Origin: RGIG1752 sp045650425
GTDB lineage: Bacteria; Bacillota_I; Bacilli_A; RF39; UBA660
Assembly (NCBI GenBank): GCA_045650425.1
Contig: JAZRRD010000022.1
Coordinates: forward strand, 1-9,251
Length of the DNA stretch: 9,251 nucleotides
Reading direction: 5' to 3'
Every line of letters starts with the position of its first letter. Within the stretch, counting starts at the first letter, position 1. Under the pieces are notes generated by a model. The model made no database searches and was not told the origin of the DNA. It saw only the letters and a list, made by a program, of their open reading frames with translations. The position numbers and the translations under genes are program-made. This document shows, one piece after another, positions 1 through 6,342 of the stretch.

Positions 1-279
1 ATGATAATGAAATATTGTGTGTTATCAAGTACATTAAAAAGTGATTCAAAAACTTGTGGCTTATGTCACAATAAAAAGTATTATCTTGAAGCGCAAAATA
101 AAGAAAAATATCCAGTAATAAATAATGGATGTTTGGTTAAATTACTACATAGTAAAAATATAGATTTAATTGATAATTTAGATTTTTATAAAAGATTAGG
201 AATAACAAATTTTAGAATAGATTTATATGATGAAGATATTGAACAAATTGATAGCATTTTAAAAAGGATGAAAATATGA
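1..279 (+). CDS. Peptidase U32 family protein, C-terminal part (5' end outside window)
   Basis: Only the last ~92 codons are present, and the reading frame is open at the window edge, so the ATG at position 1 is probably an internal methionine. The pattern matches the end of U32 proteins: a Tyr-Cys at residues 5-6, a CxxC at 19-22 (C19, C22), a further Cys at 44 after a 'YPVINNGC' stretch, then a 'LGITNFRIDLYDE' strand near residues 67-79. Family knowledge: U32 members include collagenase-like proteases and RNA- or ubiquinone-modifying proteins, and some use conserved cysteines to hold an iron-sulfur cluster. Which subfamily this belongs to cannot be told from the tail. Its TGA stop overlaps the next gene's ATG (ATGA at 276-279), so the two are probably co-translated. 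Confidence 0.72.
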   Translation: MIMKYCVLSSTLKSDSKTCGLCHNKKYYLEAQNKEKYPVINNGCLVKLLHSKNIDLIDNLDFYKRLGITNFRIDLYDEDIEQIDSILKRMKI

Positions 280-836
280 AAATAGAAAAGAAAACAATAG
301 AAAATGATGAACCGTTTTTAAGACAAATATCTAAAGAAGTGGATTTTAGAAAAGAAGATTGGAAAGAAGCCATTGAAGTTTTAGCAGATTACTGTCGTAA
401 TGATGATAATATTTTAGCAATAGCTTCAGTACAAATGGGAATTCCATTAAGATTAGTATATGTAAAAAAATTAGAATTAGGGAACTTTTATGATGATACA
501 AACTTAGAAAAAATAATGATTAATCCTAAAATTATTAAAAGAGAAGGATTAATAAGATTTTGGGAAGCGTGTGCTAGTTGCTTAGATAATACTGGACTTA
601 TCGAAAGACCATATAAAATAGAAATAGAATATTATGATGAAAATCAAAATATTCATCATGAAACATATGAAGGTGTACCTGCGACTGTATTAAGTCATGA
701 AATGGATCATTTAGATGGTATATTACATATTGATAAAGCTTTAAAAATTTTAAAATTAAATAAAGAAGAGAGAAAAGCTTTGCGAGAAAAAGAACCTTAT
801 GAAATTATAAGAAAAGATGGAGAATTTAAAAAATAA
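276..836 (+). CDS. Divergent peptide deformylase-like metalloprotein
   Basis: The 186-residue protein has the overall order of a peptide deformylase, the Fe/Zn enzyme that removes the formyl group from nascent N-terminal methionine. Motif III is intact: 'SHEMDHLDG' gives H141, E142 and H145. Motif II is EACAS in place of EGCLS and keeps the metal-ligand cysteine (C99). Motif I is altered: canonical GxGLAAxQ reads as ILAIASVQ (residues 46-53), which keeps the glutamine (Q53) but loses both glycines. The metal site and catalytic Glu therefore look functional, while the substrate-side loop differs. This suggests a paralogue with altered specificity rather than the housekeeping Def, though that is inference. 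The start at 276 is supported by an AAGGA-type site just upstream and the 4-base overlap with the U32 gene. A terminator hairpin follows at 845. Confidence 0.8.
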   Translation: MKIEKKTIENDEPFLRQISKEVDFRKEDWKEAIEVLADYCRNDDNILAIASVQMGIPLRLVYVKKLELGNFYDDTNLEKIMINPKIIKREGLIRFWEACASCLDNTGLIERPYKIEIEYYDENQNIHHETYEGVPATVLSHEMDHLDGILHIDKALKILKLNKEERKALREKEPYEIIRKDGEFKK

Positions 837-844
837 AGCTCATA

Positions 845-880
845 ATAAAGAGAAATATTTGTTATAATATTTCTCTTTAT
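845..880 (+). terminator. Hairpin terminator after the deformylase-like gene
   Basis: There is a perfect 15-bp inverted repeat: ataaagagaaatatt at 845-859 and aatatttctctttat at 866-880, with the 6-base loop TGTTAT. The 3' arm is T-rich, but no long T tract follows it, so termination may be moderate. It lies 9 bases after the deformylase-like stop and before the DUF3800 gene. Confidence 0.6.
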
Positions 881-881
881 A

Positions 882-890
882 TGTTATCAT
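882..890 (+). promoter_or_regulatory. Possible extended -10 promoter for the DUF3800 gene
   Basis: TGTTATCAT at 882-890 fits an extended -10 (TGn plus TATCAT). The -35 side is poor. Transcription would start near 897, giving a leader of about 24 bases that carries the AAGGAG site at 910-915. Confidence 0.4.
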
Positions 891-920
891 ATTAAGAAAT
901 TGGTATGACAAGGAGCAAAC

Positions 921-1628
921 ATGAAAATATATGTCTACTTAGATGAAAGCGGTTCTATTCATAAAAATAGCAAAACTAAATATTTTGCAGTTGGAGGATA
1001 TTTTGCGTTCAAAGAAGATAAAAATAAAATTTCGTCGTTATATAAGAAAATAAATAAAAATATAAAAGATGAGAAAAATATTAGTTTAAGTAAAGAAATT
1101 AAGTCATATAATATGACTGATGATGAAAAAATTAATATTTTTAAAAATATACAAGATATAAGCAGTTTTTATGGTTGTGCTAAAATATTTGATAAATTAT
1201 CAATGCGAAAGGAAATTGTTGAATCTAATATTTTTTTCAACTACGCTGTAAAATTATTATTTAGAGATTGTATAGTTCCATTATTAAATTTAAATAATAA
1301 CACAGAAAACATAGAATTCATAGTTAGCGTTGATAATAGAAATATAAGAGTTGGAGAGTTAAATAACTTAGAAACATATTTAAAAACTGAATTTTGCTTA
1401 GAAAATTTTGATTTTAAAATAACCTATTACGATTCAGCTACTAATTATGGAATTCAACTTGCTGATTTAATAGTTAACACGTTTTATAATTCATATAAAG
1501 AAAGAGAAATAGTAAAAAATGTATTACCAATATTAAAAAGTAAAAATTTTAGAATAAGTCTATTCCCGGGACACAGAATCAAGGGTAGAAAAGAAAAAAT
1601 AGCATATAATAATAAGGAGAATAATTGA
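921..1628 (+). CDS. DUF3800 domain protein
   Basis: This 235-residue protein has the signature layout of DUF3800. It opens with a strand ending in 'YLDESGS' (D8, E9), has a central 'VSVDNRN' strand (D138) and ends with 'YYDSATNYGIQLADLI' (D171, D182), followed by a basic tail. From memory of the family, DUF3800 proteins have a predicted RNase H-like fold with these acidic residues as the putative metal site, and they are often found in accessory or phage-defence-type neighbourhoods. No biochemical role is established. The start is supported by AAGGAG at 910-915, five bases before ATG. The TGA stop (1626-1628) lies inside the -35 box of a small-RNA promoter. That structured RNA begins about 30 bases downstream, and the pair may work together (see findings). 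There is no signal peptide or membrane segment, so it is probably cytoplasmic. Confidence 0.85.
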   Translation: MKIYVYLDESGSIHKNSKTKYFAVGGYFAFKEDKNKISSLYKKINKNIKDEKNISLSKEIKSYNMTDDEKINIFKNIQDISSFYGCAKIFDKLSMRKEIVESNIFFNYAVKLLFRDCIVPLLNLNNNTENIEFIVSVDNRNIRVGELNNLETYLKTEFCLENFDFKITYYDSATNYGIQLADLIVNTFYNSYKEREIVKNVLPILKSKNFRISLFPGHRIKGRKEKIAYNNKENN

Positions 1629-1653
1629 CATTGGAGTAATCTTATGATAACAT
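1625..1653 (+). promoter_or_regulatory. Strong promoter of the small RNA gene
   Basis: A perfect -35 TTGACA (1625-1630) and a 17-base spacer lead to an extended -10, TGATAACAT (TG at 1645-1646, hexamer 1648-1653, 4 of 6 to TATAAT). Expected transcription start is near 1660. The -35 hexamer contains the TGA stop of the DUF3800 gene. Confidence 0.7.
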
Positions 1654-1659
1654 ATTCTC

Positions 1660-1727
1660 ACAAGACCTGAGGTAGGTAGCTAAAAGCTAAGCGTATGTTA
1701 AGTACGCTGCCCCTCAGGCATTTTTTT
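1660..1727 (+). ncRNA. Structured small RNA, three-way junction, adjacent to DUF3800 gene
   Basis: No open frame is visible here, but the sequence folds fully by eye. Closing stem P1 pairs CCTGAGG (1666-1672) with CCTCAGG (1712-1718). After a two-base TA bulge it is extended by G1675-G1676 pairing with C1710-C1711. Two hairpins sit on top, directly abutting: P2 TAGCT/AGCTA (1677-1681 with 1685-1689, loop AAA) and P3 AGCGTA/TACGCT (1690-1695 with 1703-1708, 7-base loop). Seven T's at 1721-1727 follow P1, so P1 doubles as the intrinsic terminator stem. With the promoter just upstream this is a self-contained gene for a transcript of about 68 nt. The family is not one I can name. Conserved 'DUF3800' RNA motifs near DUF3800 genes are known, which makes a functional partnership plausible. 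No match to SRP RNA, tmRNA, 6S or a riboswitch I know. Confidence 0.7.
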
Positions 1728-1728
1728 G

Positions 1729-1757
1729 TTTAAAAGCTCCCTAAGGGAGCTTTTAAA
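1729..1757. terminator. Bidirectional terminator hairpin after the GroEL-like gene
   Basis: A perfect 13-bp stem (1729-1741 with 1745-1757, core AAAAGCTCCC/GGGAGCTTTT) has loop TAA. It ends the minus-strand operon, and the GroEL-like stop codon (1755-1753) sits inside the stem. No long T run follows on the minus strand, only the T's of the stem itself. It is also back-to-back with the small-RNA terminator, so the convergent units are separated by one base. Confidence 0.75.
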
Positions 1758-3294
1758 TTTCATTATAACCATCAAATGATTTTATGTTATTTGTGTATTC
1801 ATTAATTATTAAACTAGTAGTTGTTAAAAGCATACTTGAAATAGATACTGCGTTTATTAAAGAGTTTTTTACAATTGAAGTTGCATCCAATACATTGGAA
1901 GTTAAGCAATATTCATATTCTTCATTTAAAACATTATATAGCTTTTCAAAGTTATATTTTTTTATATTTTCATAAATTAAATTATAATCTAAACCAGCAT
2001 TATAAAGAATTTGCTTAAAAGGTTTATCTAAAACGCTTTTTAAAATAGTATTTTCGTTTAATTCATTGCTAATTTTTAAAAGAGTAATACCAGCACCTGG
2101 TAAGATACCATTTGATGCAGCATCAATTGCCCATAAAGCATCATCAAACCGCATTTTCTTTTCACGTCTTTCCGTAATCGTTGGAGCTCCAACTAAAACT
2201 TCAGTAAGTCCATTATTAAACATAGCTAATCTTTTTAAATTAAAGTCATGTTCAATATCATTAGAATCATTTTTTAATTGTTTTTTTATTTCAAAAATAC
2301 GATTAGTTGTTTTTTCTGTTTTATCAAAAATAAATTGAGTAATTTCTTTATCAATTTTAATTTCTTTGACTAAGCCAAGTGAATTTATATTTATATTATC
2401 AGATTCATTATTTATTTTTGCGTTAGATAAAACTTCTATATCTTCTAGAGTAATAAGTTCATTAATTCCGTATTCTGATGATTTTAAAAGAATAATATTA
2501 CATGCATCATCTAAATACATTGAAGTTATTTCATTAACACATTGTTCATCATAATCATTGGCAATAACAATTAGATTTCTTTGTTCATTCATTATAAAAT
2601 TAATAACATTAGCAATTTCATTAATATTATTTAAGTAATTATTAATTAATAAAATATAAGGTTTGTGTAAATTAATAATATTTGTATTTTTGAAAAAGTA
2701 GGGTGAAGCAATATTCGTAGATATACTATAACCATTTAGAAAATTAACTTTTGTTTCATTTTCTTCACTTTCTTTTATAGAGATAGCATTCTTATTTTTT
2801 ACTTTAAAATAAGCTTTGCTTATGATATCTCCGATAGCCTTATCATTTGCACTAACTCTAGCAATGTTAGTTAATTCTTTTTTATCAGGTTTTCTACTTT
2901 GCTTATCTATTAAAGGTAAAATTTTATTTAATTCATCATTAAGTTCTTTTTTTAAGACCATAGGATTTTTACCGTTCATAATAAGTTTTATTCCGTTGTT
3001 AAAAATACTTTCTAATAAAACTAAGGTAGAGGTAGTTCCATCACCAACTAACTCATTTGTTTTAATTGATGCTTCCTTAGCTATTTCTAAGATGGTATTA
3101 ATAACTTCATCATCGCTTTCAATGTTTTCGGCAATAGTAACTCCATCATTAGTAATAAAAGGATTAAAACTAGAGTGATCAATTATAACATTACTTCCTT
3201 TAGGCCCTAACGTAGTTTTAACTGTGCCACACAATAAATTAATTGCTTCACACATTTTATCTTGTAATAATTTTCCTGTTATAACTTTTTTCAT
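1753..3294 (-). CDS. Divergent GroEL-like group I chaperonin
   Basis: The 513-residue protein aligns by eye over the whole length of GroEL (usually ~540). ATPase residues are kept: TLGPKG (28-33), NDGVTI (49-54, D50), VGDGTT (83-88, D85), 'MRFDDALWAI' (381-390, D385 equals GroEL D398), PGAG (399-402), N454 and D470 (equals D495). The apical SPYF (197-200) of the substrate-binding face is present. Differences: the apical 'PGFGDRR' segment is unrecognisable, the K of the TKDG motif is N49, and the C-terminal GGM repeat is absent. No groES lies next to it. It is the last gene of a minus-strand operon. Its ATG overlaps the stop of the TIGR03915-like gene (ATGA, 3294-3291) and has no clear Shine-Dalgarno, so translation is probably coupled. 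It could be the organism's only GroEL, drifting, or a specialised paralogue. Antisense frames over it are shadows. Confidence 0.9.
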   Translation of the reverse strand: MKKVITGKLLQDKMCEAINLLCGTVKTTLGPKGSNVIIDHSSFNPFITNDGVTIAENIESDDEVINTILEIAKEASIKTNELVGDGTTSTLVLLESIFNNGIKLIMNGKNPMVLKKELNDELNKILPLIDKQSRKPDKKELTNIARVSANDKAIGDIISKAYFKVKNKNAISIKESEENETKVNFLNGYSISTNIASPYFFKNTNIINLHKPYILLINNYLNNINEIANVINFIMNEQRNLIVIANDYDEQCVNEITSMYLDDACNIILLKSSEYGINELITLEDIEVLSNAKINNESDNININSLGLVKEIKIDKEITQFIFDKTEKTTNRIFEIKKQLKNDSNDIEHDFNLKRLAMFNNGLTEVLVGAPTITERREKKMRFDDALWAIDAASNGILPGAGITLLKISNELNENTILKSVLDKPFKQILYNAGLDYNLIYENIKKYNFEKLYNVLNEEYEYCLTSNVLDATSIVKNSLINAVSISSMLLTTTSLIINEYTNNIKSFDGYNEI

Positions 3295-4028
3295 ATTTCA
3301 TCACTCATTTCTAAAATATTTTTCCAATATTTCTTTGGCATAAAGTTCATCCGGCACTTATCATTTTTTCTTTCTTTAATTCCAGTTGTCTTATAAAATT
3401 CTTGCCATAATATTTCTGTTTCTTTTTCAAAATCAGATAATTTTATATTTAATAATTTAAATTCATCTTCACTAACTAAGTAAGCTTTTTTTCTGTCATA
3501 TGTACACAATAATTTTCTTTTTACATCCTTGATAATCCATAGTTCATTGCTAAGTCGTTTGATAAAGTGCTCTTTTATTAAAGGTAAGATATTATTATCC
3601 GGTTCTATTTCAGCATATAAAACTTTATTATCTAATTCTTTAAATCTAACAAAGCCTTTAAAACGATGTGCTTCGTGTTTTACTTGATTACTTATTTTAA
3701 GTGTCTCTGTAACACACTTTAGTTTTCTTAAATAAATTACTTTTTCTTTATATTTTAAGTAGTTTAACAAAAAATAAAATATAATTAATTCTTTATTCGA
3801 GACTTCAGATAAATATACACAATAGCATATTTTTAAAATTTCAAAATGATGAATAGTTTTATAAATATTTTCATTTTTATCTATCTCTAAATTAATAGTT
3901 TCTTCAAGTAAATTAGTATTATATGAATTAGATTTAATATTATCAGGTTTTATTTTATTTCTTAAAAGAGTAATAATAAGAATGATTAAAGAATTAAAAT
4001 CATCATCATAAACATATACTTTCTCCAT
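3291..4028 (-). CDS. TIGR03915/DUF4130-like putative DNA metabolism protein
   Basis: This 245-residue protein shows the family's conserved blocks in order: 'HEAHRFKGFVRF' (118-129), 'YAEIEPDNNI' (138-147), 'HFIKRL' (154-159), 'LWIIKD' (163-168), 'LWQEFYKTTGIKER' (207-220) and 'MPKKYW' (230-235). Family knowledge: members are almost always encoded beside a TIGR03916 radical SAM protein and are annotated as probable DNA metabolism proteins, with reaction unknown. That is the case here, as the radical SAM gene ends one base into this start (TAATG). The N-terminal ~110 residues are poorly conserved. The nearest AAAGGAA-like site is about 15 bases upstream, farther than ideal, so coupling to the upstream gene probably drives translation. 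Confidence 0.85.
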   Translation of the reverse strand: MEKVYVYDDDFNSLIILIITLLRNKIKPDNIKSNSYNTNLLEETINLEIDKNENIYKTIHHFEILKICYCVYLSEVSNKELIIFYFLLNYLKYKEKVIYLRKLKCVTETLKISNQVKHEAHRFKGFVRFKELDNKVLYAEIEPDNNILPLIKEHFIKRLSNELWIIKDVKRKLLCTYDRKKAYLVSEDEFKLLNIKLSDFEKETEILWQEFYKTTGIKERKNDKCRMNFMPKKYWKNILEMSDEI

Positions 4029-5236
4029 TAGAATAAACTTAGTTGTTCCTTTTTAATTTTTAAATCAGGCTTATCTTCCACAATTAAGTTAGCTTCGATA
4101 AATTCTCTTTTAAACATAGATGAATTAATAAAATATTTTCCGTTACAAGTGATAAAATACTTAGCTCTTTTCAAAACGATTCCCATTCCTTTTAAATCAT
4201 CAAAATTTATTTTAAAATATTTTCTTGAACTAATTATTTTTTTTGCACCTTTAACTCCAATTCCTGGAATTTTAAGTAATTCTTCATATGAACATGTATT
4301 TATTTCTTTAGGAAATTCCTTTAAGTTTCGTAAAGCCCAATCTGCTTTAGGATCTATAAGAAGATTAAAATTAGGATTATCTTGATTTAAAATATCTTCA
4401 GTTTTAAAACCATAAAATCTAAGTAACCAATCAGCTTGATATAATCTGTTTTCACGCTTTAATGGTGGAGTAGTTAAACTTGGTAACATTTTATCTTTAT
4501 TAACTGGTACATATGCTGAATAAAAAACTCTTTTTAATTTATAATTCTTATACATGTTTTCACTCTTTTCTAAAATATCTAAATCTGTTTCATTTGTGGC
4601 CCCAATTATCATTTGTGTACTTTGTCCAGCTGGAACAAACTTTTTGTTTATATTATTTTTTACATAACTCATTATGTTATTTACTTTATTTTCATCTTTA
4701 TTTGGAGCAAGTAATTTTAATCCTTCGCTCGTAGGTAGTTCAATATTAGCACTTAATCTGTCTACTAAATTACCTAATTTTTTTAATAAAATTTCACTAG
4801 CTCCAGGAATAGCTTTTGCGTGTATGTAACCATTAAAGTGATATTTATTCCTAAGTAAAGATATAGTTTCTATCATTTTCTCCATAGTATAATTCGGTGA
4901 TATAATAATGCCTGAACTTAAGAATAAGCCTTCGATGTAGTTTCTTTTATAAAAATTTAATGTAATAGAACAAATTTCTTCTGGGGTAAATATAGCTCTT
5001 TTTATATTATTGCTTTTTCTATTCAAACAATACTTACAATCGAATACACATGCGTTTGTCATAAGAATTTTTAAAAGTGATATACATCTTCCATCTGAAG
5101 AGAAGGAATGGCATATACCTGAAAATGCAGCATTTCCTGTTCCATTCTTATTTTGTCTTTTACTTCCGGAAGAAGAACAAGACGCATCATATTTAGCACT
5201 ATCAGCTAATATTTTTAATTTTTCTTGAATATTCAT
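4028..5236 (-). CDS. Putative DNA modification/repair radical SAM protein (TIGR03916-like)
   Basis: The 402-residue protein contains the radical SAM cluster motif CxxxCxxC (C63, C67, C70, 'CVFDCKYC'), which binds a [4Fe-4S] cluster and S-adenosylmethionine. It is preceded by the family's 'GICHSFSSDGRCISLLKI' block (40-57) with extra conserved cysteines C42 and C51. Residues 100-145 ('YIEGLFLSSG', 'GYIHAKAIPGA') and 163-178 ('ANIELPTSEGLKLLAP') fit the SplB-like barrel. A helix-hairpin-helix ('LLKIPGIGVKGAKKI', 320-334) implies non-specific DNA binding. The last five residues, QLSLF, match the beta sliding-clamp-binding consensus. Role in DNA repair or modification is the family inference, and the substrate is unknown. 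It is the first gene of the operon. A GGTGAT site lies 5 bases before ATG, and a perfect consensus promoter is just upstream. Confidence 0.92.
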   Translation of the reverse strand: MNIQEKLKILADSAKYDASCSSSGSKRQNKNGTGNAAFSGICHSFSSDGRCISLLKILMTNACVFDCKYCLNRKSNNIKRAIFTPEEICSITLNFYKRNYIEGLFLSSGIIISPNYTMEKMIETISLLRNKYHFNGYIHAKAIPGASEILLKKLGNLVDRLSANIELPTSEGLKLLAPNKDENKVNNIMSYVKNNINKKFVPAGQSTQMIIGATNETDLDILEKSENMYKNYKLKRVFYSAYVPVNKDKMLPSLTTPPLKRENRLYQADWLLRFYGFKTEDILNQDNPNFNLLIDPKADWALRNLKEFPKEINTCSYEELLKIPGIGVKGAKKIISSRKYFKINFDDLKGMGIVLKRAKYFITCNGKYFINSSMFKREFIEANLIVEDKPDLKIKKEQLSLF

Positions 5237-5253
5237 TTGTAATCACCAAACTT

Positions 5254-5282
5254 ATTATAACCATTCAAAACACGAATGTCAA
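5254..5282 (-). promoter_or_regulatory. Perfect consensus sigma-A promoter of the radical SAM-GroEL operon
   Basis: Read on the minus strand: TTGACA (5282-5277), 17-base spacer, TATAAT (5259-5254). Both hexamers match consensus exactly. Start would fall near 5247, so the leader is only about 11 bases and begins at the GGTGAT ribosome site (5247-5242) of the gene starting at 5236. Confidence 0.85.
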
Positions 5283-5349
5283 ACAATTGTTCGCCTTCTC
5301 TTGCTTTTTTCACTTAAGTAAATTATTCTTAATATAGAAAGAGGTAGTT

Positions 5350-5918
5350 ATGAGAGAAACGGTATTTGAAAATAAAAATGTAATTAAATATTGGGATTAC
5401 GCGAAAAATCAAAACATAGATCCTAAAAAAATAACATGTGACTCTGCTCAAAAAGTATGGTGGAAATGTGATAAGGGATACTCCTGGTATAGAACAATTA
5501 AGTCCCAATCTAATCCAGAGTACCATTCGTGTCACGCTTGTAGTACTAATGTTAGAACCAGAAAAGATTTGTGCTAATACATCTAAAGCGTATTATTGGC
5601 TTTGCAAAGAAAAACATTCTTGGAAAGCAGCGCTGCCAGATAGAATTCAAGGATCAGGATGTCCATATTGTGTTGGAAAAAAGAATTTGTTTAGAAAGCT
5701 CTGTTTATAAAAAGTGTCCTTCAGTGATGAAGGAATGGGACTATGAGAAAAATACCGTGGATCCTAAGACAATAGGAATTAATTCAAATCTAAAAGTTTA
5801 TTGGAAATGTAAAAATAATCATAGTTGGCTAACATCTCTGGGCAATAGAATTAAAGGAAGAAATTGTACTTATTGTCAAAAAGAAAAAATTGCACAAAAT
5901 AAGCTTAATAGTGTATAA
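5350..5918 (+). pseudogene. Broken zinc-ribbon repeat protein (DUF4379-like)
   Basis: Three copies of a treble-clef/zinc-ribbon unit are spread over three frames. Unit 1, in the ATG frame, has 'KYWDYAKNQNIDP', 'VWWKCDKGYSW' and CHAC. Unit 2, in the next frame, has 'YYWLCKEKHSW' and CPYC. Unit 3, in the third, has 'MKEWDYEKNTVDP', 'VYWKCKNNHSW' and CTYC. Each W.C...(H/Y)SW...CxxC is typical of DUF4379. Unit 2 lacks its N-terminal half, and the frame changes there (about 5548-5560), which suggests an out-of-frame deletion. The second shift sits at the A6 run 5677-5682, where one extra A would explain it. Start: ATG 5350 with AAGAGG at 5339-5344. Such proteins often occur near mobile or accessory DNA, and their function is unknown. 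Sequencing error could explain the A-run shift but hardly the missing half-unit. Confidence 0.8.
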
Positions 5919-5919
5919 T
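5890..5919 (+). promoter_or_regulatory. Promoter for the 5938-7007 gene pair
   Basis: TATAAT at 5914-5919 overlaps the stop of the zinc-ribbon remnant. A 4-of-6 -35, TTGCAC, lies at 5890-5895 with an 18-base spacer. Start would be near 5926, immediately before the AGGTGA ribosome site (5927-5932). Confidence 0.6.
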
Positions 5920-5937
5920 ATGCTTTAGGTGAAAGAA

Positions 5938-6342
5938 ATGAAAGACGAAAAGAAAACTTATGAATACTTTTTTGCTAAAGAAGTATCCCAATCATATAGT
6001 TATGTAGACGCTTTAAATATTCGTTTTGAAAATGCAGTTTCAGAACAATTTTGTTTATTTAAAAAAATTGGTGAACATCAATACATAAATGTTATTACGG
6101 AAGAAATTTTAACAGATGAGATTTCAGAAAAAACAGTATCAACCGAAGAATTTTATGCTCATGCTCTAGAAACCCCATATGCTATTACTAGTTTAGAAAA
6201 AGTTTATGAAGGAAATTATTATCTTGGACTTCATACTAATCTTATAGCAGACTTAGATAATAGAAACAATTTAGAAAGTGAAAAGCAAAATAAAGCTCAA
6301 AAAAGAGCCCGCATTAAAAACATTTTTAAAAGGAGAAAATAA
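5938..6342 (+). CDS. Hypothetical cytoplasmic protein with basic tail
   Basis: This 134-residue protein is not recognised. ATG 5938 is preferred over the in-frame GTG at 5929, because AGGTGA (5927-5932) sits 5 bases before the ATG and would overlap the GTG. There is no signal peptide or membrane segment. The body is mixed alpha/beta in character with many acidic residues ('ITEEILTDEISEK'). The last ~25 residues are strongly basic and end in 'FKRRK', which could bind nucleic acid or membrane phospholipid. Its TAA overlaps the ATG of the lipoprotein gene by one base (TAATG, 6340-6344), so the two are probably made together and may work together at the membrane. The real protein status is supported by the promoter, ribosome site and coupling, but function is unknown. 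Confidence 0.7.
   Translation: MKDEKKTYEYFFAKEVSQSYSYVDALNIRFENAVSEQFCLFKKIGEHQYINVITEEILTDEISEKTVSTEEFYAHALETPYAITSLEKVYEGNYYLGLHTNLIADLDNRNNLESEKQNKAQKRARIKNIFKRRK

Noticed and set aside
863..868. TATAAT as a promoter for the DUF3800 gene
   Set aside because: It lies in the loop and arm of a terminator hairpin. The extended -10 at 882-890 is nearer and better placed.
1660..1727. Type III toxin-antitoxin RNA
   Set aside because: Those antitoxins are usually tandem repeats upstream of the toxin gene. This RNA is a single non-repeated fold downstream with its own promoter.
1660..1727. Riboswitch controlling a downstream gene
   Set aside because: The transcript terminates at its own stem and the next gene is on the opposite strand, so there is nothing in cis to control.
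1784..3178. Several plus-strand frames across the GroEL-like gene
   Set aside because: They are antisense shadows without ribosome sites or family features, and the minus frame is conserved end to end.
5677..5683. AAAAAAG as a programmed -1 frameshift site in the zinc-ribbon gene
   Set aside because: Restoring the downstream frame needs +1 (or -2), not -1. A second, unrelated frame change with loss of half a repeat also exists.
5929..5937. GTG 5929 as the start of the basic-tailed protein
   Set aside because: The AGGTGA ribosome site overlaps it and is correctly spaced for ATG 5938.
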